Below, piece by piece: positions 40,501 through 48,217 of a stretch of DNA of 64,000 nt. Source of the stretch: Zooshikella ganghwensis DSM 15267. GTDB taxonomy: Bacteria > Pseudomonadota > Gammaproteobacteria > Pseudomonadales > Zooshikellaceae. Under the pieces are notes generated by a model that searched no databases, had not been told where the DNA came from, and worked only from the letters and a program-made list of their open reading frames with translations. The position numbers and the translations under genes are program-made. Position 1 is the stretch's first letter; each line of letters begins with the position of its first letter. The stretch covers positions 16,655-80,654 of the forward strand of contig NZ_AUAF01000011.1 of NCBI RefSeq assembly GCF_000428585.1, read 5' to 3'.

Positions 40501-42546
40501 GAAGCTGCAAAAAAAATTAACCTGGTTGGAAGAAAAATACTAACTTATGATCCAGATGCTATTATTGGTGATAAAGGTCTATTCTTTTTAAATGAAGATA
40601 AGATAGTCAATAGGCTACTAAGTGAAATTCCAGGTAGTGAAATTAAATCGGTTGATAAAGATGCTTGGGTGAGAAAGCTAATTAATTATATTCGTGGTAA
40701 TAAGGTTGATGGCTTTAGAGATAGAAATAGTAAGCTTTTAGGTGATATTGTTAACTCTAACCCAGTGTATATTGATAAACCTAAAGGAGTTTACCCTTCA
40801 TTTTGGAAGGATAAGCTTTATCCCACTAAAGAAAATCCTGAGAATAGTGGAAGTACTTCATATGTCAGTTTTTCCACAAGCCATAAGAAAAGAACTAAAA
40901 TGCTCGCATTTGGTGCAAATGACGGTATGTTGCATATCATACAAGCAGATGATTCTGTTAACGGAGGTAAAGAGTTATTGGCTTATGTTCCCACACCAGT
41001 ATATAAAAATTTGCATTATTTAGCGGATAAGGATTATATAAATCCGAAAACGGGAAATCATAGGTACTATGTGGATGGTCAGATTTCAGTAAAGGATGTT
41101 TATTATGACAATAATTGGCATAGTGTGTTAGTAAGCACGCTTGGAGCAGGCGGCAAGGGTATCTTTGCACTTGATATTACTAATCCTACTAAAATTATTG
41201 AAGATGATAGTTATGCAAAGAAAACAGTACTTTGGGAGTTTACCAGTCAGACTGACAGTATGGCTGATGACTCTCGTCGAGGGGATGTAGATCTTGGGTA
41301 TACTATCGGGGATGCCAATATTATTAGACTGCACGATGGAACCTGGGCTGCAGTGTTTGGCAATGGCTATAATAGTGTGAATGGTAAGGCATATTTATTT
41401 ATTGTTAATATTAAAACAGGAGAATTGATTAAAAAGCTGGGTGTAGAAGGATCTAGCCTTGAAAGTCGTAACTTTATCAGAAACTTCAAAAATGGCTTAT
41501 CTAGTCCAACGCCTGTTGATTATGATAACGACTTTATTACTGACTACGTCTTTGCAGGTGATTTACATGGAAATATGTGGTTTTTTGACTTAACAGATCA
41601 AAGTAAAAATAATTGGAAAGAAGGTAAACTATTTTTTCAAACGCCTCCTGGTAGGAAAGAGACAGTTGGAGATGTTGAGAAAGTTGAACCTCAGTCAATT
41701 ACTGTTCGCCCTCGGGTGGTAAGAAGGCCAAGCTCCATGAAAAAGAATGATTTATTAGTATTCTTTGGTACTGGAAAATATTTAGAGGTTTCCGACAAAG
41801 GTCCTGTCAAGCAACCAACACAAACCTTTTATGGATTACGTTTTAACCCTAATAAAAAGAGTAAGCGTATATCCACTGATCGATCTACTTTATTACAGCA
41901 ACATATTATTACTGATATAAAAAGTCATACTTTTGTAAAAACGAAAGATGATGTGGAAATTCATACTGACTATCCTGTTAGAATAACGTCTAATAATAAA
42001 ATTAATAAATGGTTAGAGGACGATACGCCTGATGCTGATAAAGCAAAAGCATACGAAGGGTGGTATATCGATTTAGTGAATACAAAGGGTGAAGCCAGTG
42101 TTGATAAAGACAAAAATGTTAAGCTAGTACCTGGTAAAAATACTGAGAATCAGGGGGAAAGAGTAATCAGTCATGCAACCATTTTAGGAGATCGTGTTAT
42201 TTTTAACACACTACAACCTGGCGAGTCTGCTTGTAGCTCTGGAACTACCAGTATGCTGATGGAATTAAACTATGAAGATGGTAGTTGGGTTAATGATCAA
42301 CCTGCTTTTGATTTAAATAATGATGGCTACTTTAACGAAGGAGATAACTATCTTAAGTATATCCAAATTAGTGGCGTAAAACTTTCAGAGACCCATCGGA
42401 CTTCGAACCCAGCTATTTTGGTTAATAAAGATGGTTCAACCACAAAAGTAGTTAATAGTGCAGATGGAAAATTACTGTCTATTAAAGAGAGTGATCCCTA
42501 TGGTGGCGATGGTCGTAAAAGTTGGCGTCAGTTTAATACTAATTAA
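37564..42546 (+). CDS. pilY1: Large PilY1-family type IV pilus tip protein, second cluster
   Basis: 1660 residues, about 600 longer than the first copy. A signal peptide is followed by an N-terminal region typical of long PilY1 proteins (PPMVMMVMGRDHKLYYEAYN, GDFLNYLTTSRMDAVRKVLY). The C-terminal propeller carries DYDNDFITD from residue 1319, the PilY1 calcium loop. Two further EF-hand-like loops are visible, DLNNDGALD (63-71) and DLNNDGYFNEGD (from about 1583). A classical DxSGS MIDAS like that of the first copy is not obvious. It presumably caps pili built with the second minor-pilin set. The gene is A-rich. Confidence 0.9.
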   Translation: MNNVKLISPLLIGMCASSGFTSAEDLSIASQPFDLAKSQPPMVMMVMGRDHKLYYEAYNDASDLNNDGALDTSYNPNLIIENGEKKQIGYYGYFSSKLCYEYKKRDSGQSELFVPVGETEEKTSHEIHHQFTCGGANQWSGDFLNYLTTSRMDAVRKVLYGGYRAVDGKNITVLERSYLPQDAHSWGKEYKSINENKYDIELVSPLKKPIEGRHLFASTTLLSGRGKVRNSLLVNYSISMPLLRVAPNSPSRIWNWVSKERPVAGEWVDKEKITKRNEKKDYKLTKSDSVDLSSLVKNHVYDFAVRVVTCTDDYSQKESNCKQYTNDDGSNSFKPVGLLHEKGEKGDMYFGLMTGSYDQNTSGGILRQAMENFSKEIVSGGRFKKNIDKDYKKGIVYTIDNFKVIGFGGAHDYTRNSGNLLCRESDFSNTSLKKNKLEKKALIDGYCSDWGNPIAEIMYESLRYFSGAREPSPNYNTNNIIDDMVGLPRDTIKEGEKTIWPPLYKDQEGGEFERCSVPVQLVLSDINPSYDADGIPGSEFEKNALSGKNDLKGFNGKDYLNRVSNFENTFDDKKSLFKIGQKYYIGEAENNFDGAPSAKVINSLSTATGLAPEDPTRQGSFYSAAVSYYGSLHEITSGEWLQGGSKKAYGKKMHTYAVGLASPLPKIEIPTGNGLVQIVPFAKTVFGTFGSFKPTNQIVDFYVEEISADRKSGKFRINFEDIEQGNDHDMDAIVQYEYKLAGNKLTITLRSQYASGGANQHIGYIISGTENDGIYLEVRDFDTSRRGPSTTHGGEVFSLNNYTYNTPPIKWADGKGGYKEEKVNNAIGYGCTNNKQWRDKLPPEGANRREFNNYKNYDRCHSTDLPLEAKRIFTVKPNATSVGQLETPLKLAARYGNPKKSDENYLLVTNPGELKDKLENALDNITKIEGASSTAAVNSGYVSTNTLIFQGLYDSKDWTGEINAFKFDNDGKIKKEPEWEAAKKINLVGRKILTYDPDAIIGDKGLFFLNEDKIVNRLLSEIPGSEIKSVDKDAWVRKLINYIRGNKVDGFRDRNSKLLGDIVNSNPVYIDKPKGVYPSFWKDKLYPTKENPENSGSTSYVSFSTSHKKRTKMLAFGANDGMLHIIQADDSVNGGKELLAYVPTPVYKNLHYLADKDYINPKTGNHRYYVDGQISVKDVYYDNNWHSVLVSTLGAGGKGIFALDITNPTKIIEDDSYAKKTVLWEFTSQTDSMADDSRRGDVDLGYTIGDANIIRLHDGTWAAVFGNGYNSVNGKAYLFIVNIKTGELIKKLGVEGSSLESRNFIRNFKNGLSSPTPVDYDNDFITDYVFAGDLHGNMWFFDLTDQSKNNWKEGKLFFQTPPGRKETVGDVEKVEPQSITVRPRVVRRPSSMKKNDLLVFFGTGKYLEVSDKGPVKQPTQTFYGLRFNPNKKSKRISTDRSTLLQQHIITDIKSHTFVKTKDDVEIHTDYPVRITSNNKINKWLEDDTPDADKAKAYEGWYIDLVNTKGEASVDKDKNVKLVPGKNTENQGERVISHATILGDRVIFNTLQPGESACSSGTTSMLMELNYEDGSWVNDQPAFDLNNDGYFNEGDNYLKYIQISGVKLSETHRTSNPAILVNKDGSTTKVVNSADGKLLSIKESDPYGGDGRKSWRQFNTN

Positions 42547-42563
42547 TTTGTTGAGATTAGAAA

Positions 42564-43127
42564 ATGCTAGTAAGAAGCAGTACTGGTTTTACATTAATTG
42601 AATTAATGATTGTTGTTGCAATAGTCGCTATTTTAGCGGCTGTTGCTATACCTTCTTATAATGAATATGTAAAGAAAAGTCGTCGTGTTGAAGCACAAAG
42701 TGCGCTCATGCAGTTTGCCCAGAAAATGGAACAATATTATTCAAAAAACTTTACTTATACAGAATTAGCCGCTGGAGGAGGGAATACCGGCATGCCTGAT
42801 AACAATTTTTTTCCTAATAAGTCACCACTTGAAGGTAACCAAAGATATTATACTTTGCGGATCAGGACGGCAGACAATAATTCATACAGTCTAACAGCTT
42901 CGCCAGAAAATGGAACCACCCAGGAATCCGATGGTTTTTTACAACTTAAATCAAATGGTGAGCGTTGTTGGTATGAAGGAATTGATAATATTCCAGCAGC
43001 AGGAGGAGCAGCAGGAGGAGCAGCAGGAGGAGCGGCAGGAGGAGCGGCAGGAGGAGCGGCAGGAGGAGCGGCAGGAGGTGGCGCTGCGGTAAACTTAGCC
43101 GTAAATTGTAAACCATGGACTAAATAA
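42564..43127 (+). CDS. pilE: Type IV pilin PilE with Ala-Gly repeat in the disulfide loop
   Basis: 187 residues. Leader MLVRSSTG, then [28 protein letters not shown] with Glu5, and [21 protein letters not shown], the PilE signature used by P. aeruginosa-type minor pilin PilE. The C-terminal D-region is bounded by Cys135 and Cys182. Between them are seven perfect copies of AAGG (residues 145-172) encoded by a 12-bp tandem repeat. The loop is therefore much longer than in ordinary pilins and likely flexible. It is the last gene of the second pilin operon. The first operon lacks this gene. Confidence 0.9.
   Translation: MLVRSSTGFTLIELMIVVAIVAILAAVAIPSYNEYVKKSRRVEAQSALMQFAQKMEQYYSKNFTYTELAAGGGNTGMPDNNFFPNKSPLEGNQRYYTLRIRTADNNSYSLTASPENGTTQESDGFLQLKSNGERCWYEGIDNIPAAGGAAGGAAGGAAGGAAGGAAGGAAGGGAAVNLAVNCKPWTK
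42996..43079 (+). repeat. 12-bp minisatellite, 7 copies, inside pilE
   Basis: The unit GCAGCAGGAGGA (later copies GCGGCAGGAGGA) occurs seven times in frame, encoding AAGG each time. The first three units carry GCA and the last four GCG at the variable base, consistent with growth by slippage or unequal exchange. Confidence 0.92.
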
Positions 43128-43180
43128 TAAATACGATCACTCCTCATATTGAATAGTCATAGGTAAAACAAGCGGGTTTT

Positions 43181-43231
43181 CATTTTGGCAAGGACTGTTT
43201 GAGCGAAGCGAGTTCCGCAAGCCAAGAATGG
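43181..43231. repeat. Possible dispersed intergenic repeat after pilE
   Basis: CATTTTGGC and GCCAAGAATGG are roughly inverted around a core TTTGAGCGAAGCGAGTTC. From memory, similar cores occur between genes in many gammaproteobacteria. Only one copy is in this window, so the call rests on that memory. Confidence 0.3.
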
Positions 43232-43281
43232 AAATTAGCTTGTGTACAAGGCGTTTAAATTAGTAAAAAAGAATTAGCGCA

Positions 43282-43305
43282 TTCCCCGCTCATTGAGAGC
43301 GGGAA
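43282..43305. terminator. Hairpin between pilE and phoH
   Basis: TTCCCCGCTC and GAGCGGGAA pair around a five-base loop (one C unpaired). It lies between the convergent pilE and phoH genes, but no strong T-run follows on either strand. Confidence 0.45.
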
Positions 43306-43353
43306 ATGAAAAGAATAAATGAAATCGAAAAAATCAGTTTTTGCTAAGACGAA

Positions 43354-44754
43354 TTATAAATTAGCCTCAGCAAACTCAGCTAAGAGTGAACGTGGTACTG
43401 CTTTTAGCTGGATATTTCCCCCATGTTTAAACCCTTTAAAGCGTTCGGTTAAATAGGTTAAACCTGAGCTGGTGGCCGACAGGTAGGGTGTATCAATCTG
43501 AGCTAAGTTGCCTAAACAAATTACCTTACTGGCGTTGCCTGCTCGGGTAATGATGGTTTTAATTTGGTGGGGTGTCAGGTTCTGTGATTCATCGATAATG
43601 ATCAGACTTTGCTGGAAGCTTCTACCGCGGATATAGTTGAGTGATTTAAAGTGAAGAGGGACCTTTTCCATAATATAATCAACGCTACCTGTAGTACATT
43701 CATCATCACAGTGTAGTGCTTCCAAGTTGTCAGTAATGGCCCCCAGCCATGGCTCCATCTTTTCCTCTTCAGTGCCAGGTAAAAATCCAATATCCTCATC
43801 TAGCCCCTGAACACTTCGTGTGGCGATTATACGACGAAAGCGTTTGGTTACCACTGTCATCTCTATTGCTGCGGCTAACGCGAGTATGGTTTTTCCTGAG
43901 CCGGCTGCACCTGTAAGGTTTACTAGGTGTACATCAGGATCAAGCAGTAAGTTGAGGGCCATTGCCTGGTAGATATCCAGTGGTTTTAGTCCCCAGGCTT
44001 CTTGCTCTATGAGTTGATTGTAATGAAGGTGTAAAAGAATTACCTGGTCATATGTGACCTCAGTAATACGACCAACGATGCCTTGAGAATCAAGAATAAA
44101 CATGTTGGGGTATACATCTTGTAGAATACCTTCACGGGGCAGGTAATGAACGGTTTTCCCCTCTAATTGAACTGTTTCTACCTCTGCTATGTTATCCCAG
44201 AAGCTTCCTGCAATTTCATAATAGCCTTTACTAAGCTGTGCGATATCAGATACCAGTTGGTCATTATGATAATCCTCAGAGTCAATGCCACAACCTCTTG
44301 CCTTAAGACGCATATTGATGTCTTTGGTGACCAAGACGATGCGCTCACCAGGCCGGTCTTGTTGCATTTGGCAGAGGGTATTAATGATGGTGTTATCGTT
44401 GATGTGATTGGGCAAGTAAGAAATGTTATTGGCCTGTTGCGGCATGAGGATGGTGAGCGAGCCATTGGGTGGGCTTCGGTCACTTCGTTGTATAGGAACC
44501 CCTTGTTCGATTTCCTGGGGTGATGCTGAACCTAGAATCGTGTCAATTGCTCGAATAGCCTGACGGCAGTCTGCTGCAATTGTGTGTTTACCCGTTTTAA
44601 GTTTGTCCAGTTCCTCCAGAACGGTCATTGGAATTATTACACGGTGTTCATCGAAGTTAAATAATGCGTTAGGGTCATGGATTAAAACATTGGTGTCGAG
44701 GACATAGTTGATGGGCAGAGACAAATCGGGTCTTGCTTGAATCAGGTTGTCCAT
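43354..44754 (-). CDS. phoH: PIN domain-PhoH family ATPase
   Basis: About 466 residues. The N-terminal PIN nuclease domain has YVLDTNVLIHDP and later acidic residues (ELDKLK, LVTKDINMRLKARG). The C-terminal PhoH P-loop ATPase has Walker A LTGAAGSGKTILAL, Walker B LIIIDESQN and the sensor LGNLAQID. PhoH2-type proteins are reported as RNA helicase/RNases. I chose ATG 44754, preceded by AAGG. The frame continues to 44877, but that stretch crosses a TATACCC repeat and is unlikely to be translated. Confidence 0.88.
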   Translation of the reverse strand: MDNLIQARPDLSLPINYVLDTNVLIHDPNALFNFDEHRVIIPMTVLEELDKLKTGKHTIAADCRQAIRAIDTILGSASPQEIEQGVPIQRSDRSPPNGSLTILMPQQANNISYLPNHINDNTIINTLCQMQQDRPGERIVLVTKDINMRLKARGCGIDSEDYHNDQLVSDIAQLSKGYYEIAGSFWDNIAEVETVQLEGKTVHYLPREGILQDVYPNMFILDSQGIVGRITEVTYDQVILLHLHYNQLIEQEAWGLKPLDIYQAMALNLLLDPDVHLVNLTGAAGSGKTILALAAAIEMTVVTKRFRRIIATRSVQGLDEDIGFLPGTEEEKMEPWLGAITDNLEALHCDDECTTGSVDYIMEKVPLHFKSLNYIRGRSFQQSLIIIDESQNLTPHQIKTIITRAGNASKVICLGNLAQIDTPYLSATSSGLTYLTERFKGFKHGGNIQLKAVPRSLLAEFAEANL

Positions 44755-44844
44755 AGTGATGGTTACCTTGTTAGGGCTAGTGATAAAAGTAACAATCCGT
44801 TCTACCAGTTTATACCTTGTTTGATGCATATATTTCGTATTGGA

Positions 44845-44870
44845 TATACCCTTCGTTTTCGGTTTGTTTT
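44845..44870. repeat. Partial TATACCC element in the phoH leader
   Basis: TATACCCTTCG matches the left end of the repeat family, then the sequence departs. It lies about 90 bases upstream of the phoH start I prefer. No inverted GGGTATA partner is nearby. Confidence 0.4.
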
Positions 44871-44877
44871 CCTCCAT

Positions 44878-45280
44878 TATTCAGTGATTCATAGTTATTT
44901 AGGTTATTAACAATAGCAAGGATAAACTGATTGTTAATTTCAGTCCCTACTATAAATATTAACTAAGAATGAGTTGCTGACAAGGTGAAGGAAAAATTAA
45001 ATTAATGTGAAAACAGAAAAAAAGTGATTACGATAAGGCATAAGTTGTGTTTCACTTTAGCCTGTGGTGCTAGTAACTTGCAATTAACCAAAGGACAGTT
45101 CTGAAGTTAGCGGTAATACACAGAATATGTAACTAAACTGACATATTGAAAATTTTAAAAAGAGTGGCTTTTTGAGAGGTATACCCTTCACGTATCATTT
45201 TTTGGGTATATTTATCAACAGTGAGGGCTAACAACTGTAGATGTAAGTAAATTTTTTTTACAGTCGTTAGCAGTTTGGTT
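44878..45280. other. Intergenic region, 403 bp, between phoH and rhlB
   Basis: No gene is visible. It carries the 31-bp TATACCC hairpin copy (45180-45210) and is otherwise AT-rich. It should contain the phoH promoter and the 3' end of the rhlB transcript. Confidence 0.4.
45180..45210. repeat. TATACCC element, short 31-bp copy
   Basis: TATACCCTTCACGTATCATT continues into TTTTGGGTATA. The two ends form a 7-bp perfect inverted repeat. The left half is nearly identical to the start of copy 1 (5067). Confidence 0.65.
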
Positions 45281-46759
45281 TTATCGTTGATATTTTTTAT
45301 GATGCTTACGAGGAGGACGTCGTTGCATCTTTTGAGGTGGAATATCTAGCGGTTTGAAAACATTTTCAGGTGGCTGTTGGTAGTCTAACTTTTTGCCTAA
45401 AAGTGCTTCAATGGCGGGAAGGGCAAAGGCGTCGTTTTCACCTGCAAAACTAATGGCCATACCCTTTTTACCTGCTCGACCTGTTCGCCCTATGCGGTGC
45501 ACATAATCTTCAGGATCTTCTGGTAGTGCATAATTAATGACTAGATTTACATCGTCGATATGTATTCCTCGTCCAGCAACATCAGTGGCGACCATTACTG
45601 TAATCACACCACTTTTGAAGTTTTCCAGCGTTTTAATACGCTTCTGCTGATGTACTTCTCCTGATAATAGTGCAGCTTTAAAATCTTGATGTTTAAGCTT
45701 GTCTGCTATGTGGCGAGTTTCGTCTCTTCTATTCGCAAATACAATAGTGCGACACTCTCCTTGCTCCTGGAGAATATTGCATAAAACAGTGAATTTATCT
45801 TGCTCTGTAACTAAGTAAAGTTTTTGTTCAACAGTATTCGTTGCTACTGTTTCAGGTTCAATTTCCACCTTTGTAGGCTTATAAGTCCATTGTTCTGACA
45901 GGTTTAAAATATCTTGAGTAAAGGTAGCGCTAAATAACAGCGTCTGACGATCACCACAGCGAGGCGTTGCTCTAACAATGCGACGTACTTGAGGGATAAA
46001 GCCCATGTCAAGCATACGATCAGCTTCGTCTATTATCAGGATTTCAATAAGATCAAGAAAGATATCTCTGCGCTGCAAGAAATCCAGTAAACGCCCTGGT
46101 GTTGCAACAACGATATCACAGTAATCAGTATTGAGCTGACGAAGCTGCTTCTCATAGTCCATACCCCCAACCAAGTTAATCACATTCAATGGGGTGTATT
46201 TGGTTAGAGCTTCAGCATCTTTACAGATTTGCAGTGCTAGTTCGCGGGTTGGTGCTAATACAAGTGCACGAGGTTCACCGGTATAGCGCGGCTCCGGTGG
46301 TGGTACTTCTAACAACTGCTTAATGGTTGAGATTAAAAATGCTGCAGTTTTACCTGTACCAGTTTGTGCTTTACCAATCGCATCGCAGCCTTCAAGGGTG
46401 ATTCCCAAAACTTCTGCCTGAATGGGCGTACAATACTGAAAGCCCTGGTCTTGAATGGCATGCATAAGTGGTGAGGGTAAGTTAAAGTCGTGGAAACGAG
46501 TCTTACCTGGCTCAGGGTGAACGACAAATTGGCTTATGTCCCAATTGGTTTGACGTCTCGTGTTAGGTGCTCGATGGTCAGGCTTACGTTTGTTTTGATG
46601 TTGACGGGTTGTCTTTTGCTGATTACGAGCTGCTTTTTTATGATCACCTGTTTGATTTGGGCTGGTTTTACTTGGTGTAGTCGTACTAGCGTGATGAGTT
46701 GTGCTTTCTTGAGCAGTGTCTGTGCGTTTTTTTAGAATATGTTTGATGCGTTTTAACAA
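45281..46759 (-). CDS. rhlB: ATP-dependent RNA helicase RhlB
   Basis: 492 residues. A basic, Gln/Thr/Lys-rich N-terminal extension of about 75 residues precedes a DEAD-box core: [13 protein letters not shown] (Q motif), [11 protein letters not shown] (I), APTRELALQ (Ia), TPGRLLDF (Ib), [11 protein letters not shown] (II), SAT (III), [14 protein letters not shown] (V), [15 protein letters not shown] (VI). The core is RhlB-like, and Pseudomonas RhlB has a similar extension. In E. coli RhlB works with RNase E in the degradosome. TTG start at 46759 with AAAGGTG just upstream. Confidence 0.88.
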   Translation of the reverse strand: MLKRIKHILKKRTDTAQESTTHHASTTTPSKTSPNQTGDHKKAARNQQKTTRQHQNKRKPDHRAPNTRRQTNWDISQFVVHPEPGKTRFHDFNLPSPLMHAIQDQGFQYCTPIQAEVLGITLEGCDAIGKAQTGTGKTAAFLISTIKQLLEVPPPEPRYTGEPRALVLAPTRELALQICKDAEALTKYTPLNVINLVGGMDYEKQLRQLNTDYCDIVVATPGRLLDFLQRRDIFLDLIEILIIDEADRMLDMGFIPQVRRIVRATPRCGDRQTLLFSATFTQDILNLSEQWTYKPTKVEIEPETVATNTVEQKLYLVTEQDKFTVLCNILQEQGECRTIVFANRRDETRHIADKLKHQDFKAALLSGEVHQQKRIKTLENFKSGVITVMVATDVAGRGIHIDDVNLVINYALPEDPEDYVHRIGRTGRAGKKGMAISFAGENDAFALPAIEALLGKKLDYQQPPENVFKPLDIPPQKMQRRPPRKHHKKYQR

Positions 46760-47094
46760 AATTCACCTTTCCATTGCATTGTATGATGTGCTTAGTTTAC
46801 CTCAGTGGAGGAAATTGCAAAGTCTGGACACGATTTTTGTGTAGTCTTTATGGGTCATCAAGAGTAAGGGTACGCTTAAAAATGACTTATGTGTGACCCT
46901 TATAGCAAGTGCATGTCTTTTATTGACCCGCTGACTACTTCTATCACCTCTGTAAAACTAAGTATATAGCTAAATACTGGCGTTGAATGCTCTTAACATT
47001 CTATGAGACAAAAGAGAGCAGGTAGGAGGAAGAGAAGTGCTTAGCCATCAAAGCCTAACGGCTTTTGTGTCCAAGCACTGGAGTATTGATAGGT
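46760..47094. other. Intergenic region, 335 bp, with a two-level hairpin
   Basis: No gene. At 47036-47079 an outer stem AGTGCTT/AAGCACT encloses an inner stem AAAGCC-TAAC-GGCTTT. It lies just beyond the stop of the minus-strand gene at 47095 and probably marks the end of its transcript. The rest should hold the rhlB promoter. Confidence 0.4.
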
Positions 47095-47538
47095 CTAGGC
47101 TAGACAGCTCAGTGAACTATTACTTAACTGACCAGCAAGGTGAAAAAAGTTCGAGCGAACGGGGGTGATCACCTGGCCTGCACTATTGAGTGCACCTGTT
47201 TGGTAAGAGGACAATAGCTGAATCTTACCTAGTAGTTGTTTATTTAAACGATCAATCTGTGTCACCGGAATTCTGTATTCCGTGTGCTCGGGACCACCAA
47301 TACGCTTCACTTCAAACTGCTCAAGATAATGAGAATTAATATCAAAGCTGACAATATGGGCAGCACCAAATTGTGGAAGATACCACTCGAGAGCTAGTCT
47401 GCGAGCGAATGATTCATGAAGCAATGGGTAGAAGAACTTTTGTTGCATCTCCTCACCCGGAAAAGCAGCAAAGTCCCGTTGCTTCAGATGTGCCAGTTGT
47501 TCTGGACCAATTGGGCGGTAAAGCGTTGTTGTTTTCAT
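47095..47538 (-). CDS. Conserved small protein of the ADP-ribosylation/crystallin J1-annotated family
   Basis: 147 residues beginning MKTTTLYRPIGPEQLAHL. The blocks LYRPIGPEQL, FAAFP, FYPLLHESFARRLALEW and GGPEHTEYRIPVTQIDRLN match a widespread bacterial family that databases often label ADP-ribosylation/crystallin J1. That label comes from automatic annotation and no function is established. The last 30 residues go beyond what I recall of the family. It is transcribed in the same direction as, and downstream of, the sortase pair. Confidence 0.6.
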   Translation of the reverse strand: MKTTTLYRPIGPEQLAHLKQRDFAAFPGEEMQQKFFYPLLHESFARRLALEWYLPQFGAAHIVSFDINSHYLEQFEVKRIGGPEHTEYRIPVTQIDRLNKQLLGKIQLLSSYQTGALNSAGQVITPVRSNFFHLAGQLSNSSLSCLA

Positions 47539-47602
47539 GGGTCGTCAAGCTGCAAAAGAAAATTTAATTGCCGGCCTTGCCTTATGTAATGCAGTATAGA
47601 GA

Positions 47603-48217
47603 TTAAATGGTAAAGTGCTGTGCGTTTGTTAATGTTTTTAGTTGTTGTTTTGTTTTTTTCTGTATTGCTTGCACTATATAGCGATAAGGTCCACCAGTCT
47701 CTAAAGCATCAAAGGGATAGCAGGTTACTAAAATAAGTTGATTAAAGCTATTATTAAGCACTAATTTTTCGGTACGGGTATCAGCAATTTTCGTTTTTAT
47801 GACTTGATAATGAATTTTTTGCTGGCGAGCTTCAAGGGTTAATACGTCACCTGTTGTTAGCTCAGCCAAATGACTAAAGTGAGTATCACGATGGCCACTA
47901 ATCACCACAGTACCAGGATTTCCAGGTAAAGCTGAAGCGGAAAGATGTCCTGGGGCAAATGCCAATGCTCGTCCTGTGGCGCCAGATAATACGATCATGG
48001 GTGGTTGATGAGGTAAACGAAGTCGTGCTATAGGCCATGAGTCTGCCCACTGCCAAGGTTTTTTTACTTGTTCACCTTGCTTGCTGTTTTGCCAGGCTTG
48101 TTCAAGAAGATACTGAGCAAGTGTCGCCTTCCCTATGATATAGCCAGCATGCAGTGCATGCCAGCCTGAGATTAACAGTAGCGCGGCACCTAACCACTTG
48201 AAACATTTATATTTCAT
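47603..48217 (-). CDS. Class GN sortase (proteobacterial dedicated sortase)
   Basis: 204 residues. An N-terminal membrane anchor (about 8-28) precedes the sortase fold. The catalytic triad is visible as His109 (VVISGHRDTHF), Cys166 (LVTCYPFD) and Arg179 (GGPYRYIV). Class GN sortases in Gram-negative bacteria cut a single dedicated substrate. The gene overlaps the 3' end of its probable substrate gene by 11 bases, so the two are cotranslated. Regulator and kinase genes of the same system lie at 57068-59889. Confidence 0.92.
   Translation of the reverse strand: MKYKCFKWLGAALLLISGWHALHAGYIIGKATLAQYLLEQAWQNSKQGEQVKKPWQWADSWPIARLRLPHQPPMIVLSGATGRALAFAPGHLSASALPGNPGTVVISGHRDTHFSHLAELTTGDVLTLEARQQKIHYQVIKTKIADTRTEKLVLNNSFNQLILVTCYPFDALETGGPYRYIVQAIQKKTKQQLKTLTNAQHFTI

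Noticed and set aside
42996..43079. Regular short repeats that might suggest a CRISPR array
   Set aside because: The units are 12 bp, contiguous, without spacers, and in frame within pilE.
42848..43147. 99-codon minus-strand frame with a long Pro-Ala repeat opposite pilE
   Set aside because: It is the antisense reading of the AAGG minisatellite; pilE on the plus strand is a recognisable pilin.
44755..44877. N-terminal extension of phoH by 41 codons
   Set aside because: The stretch crosses a TATACCC repeat, has no ribosome site and does not resemble the family N-terminus, which begins close to the PIN motif LDTNVLIHDP.
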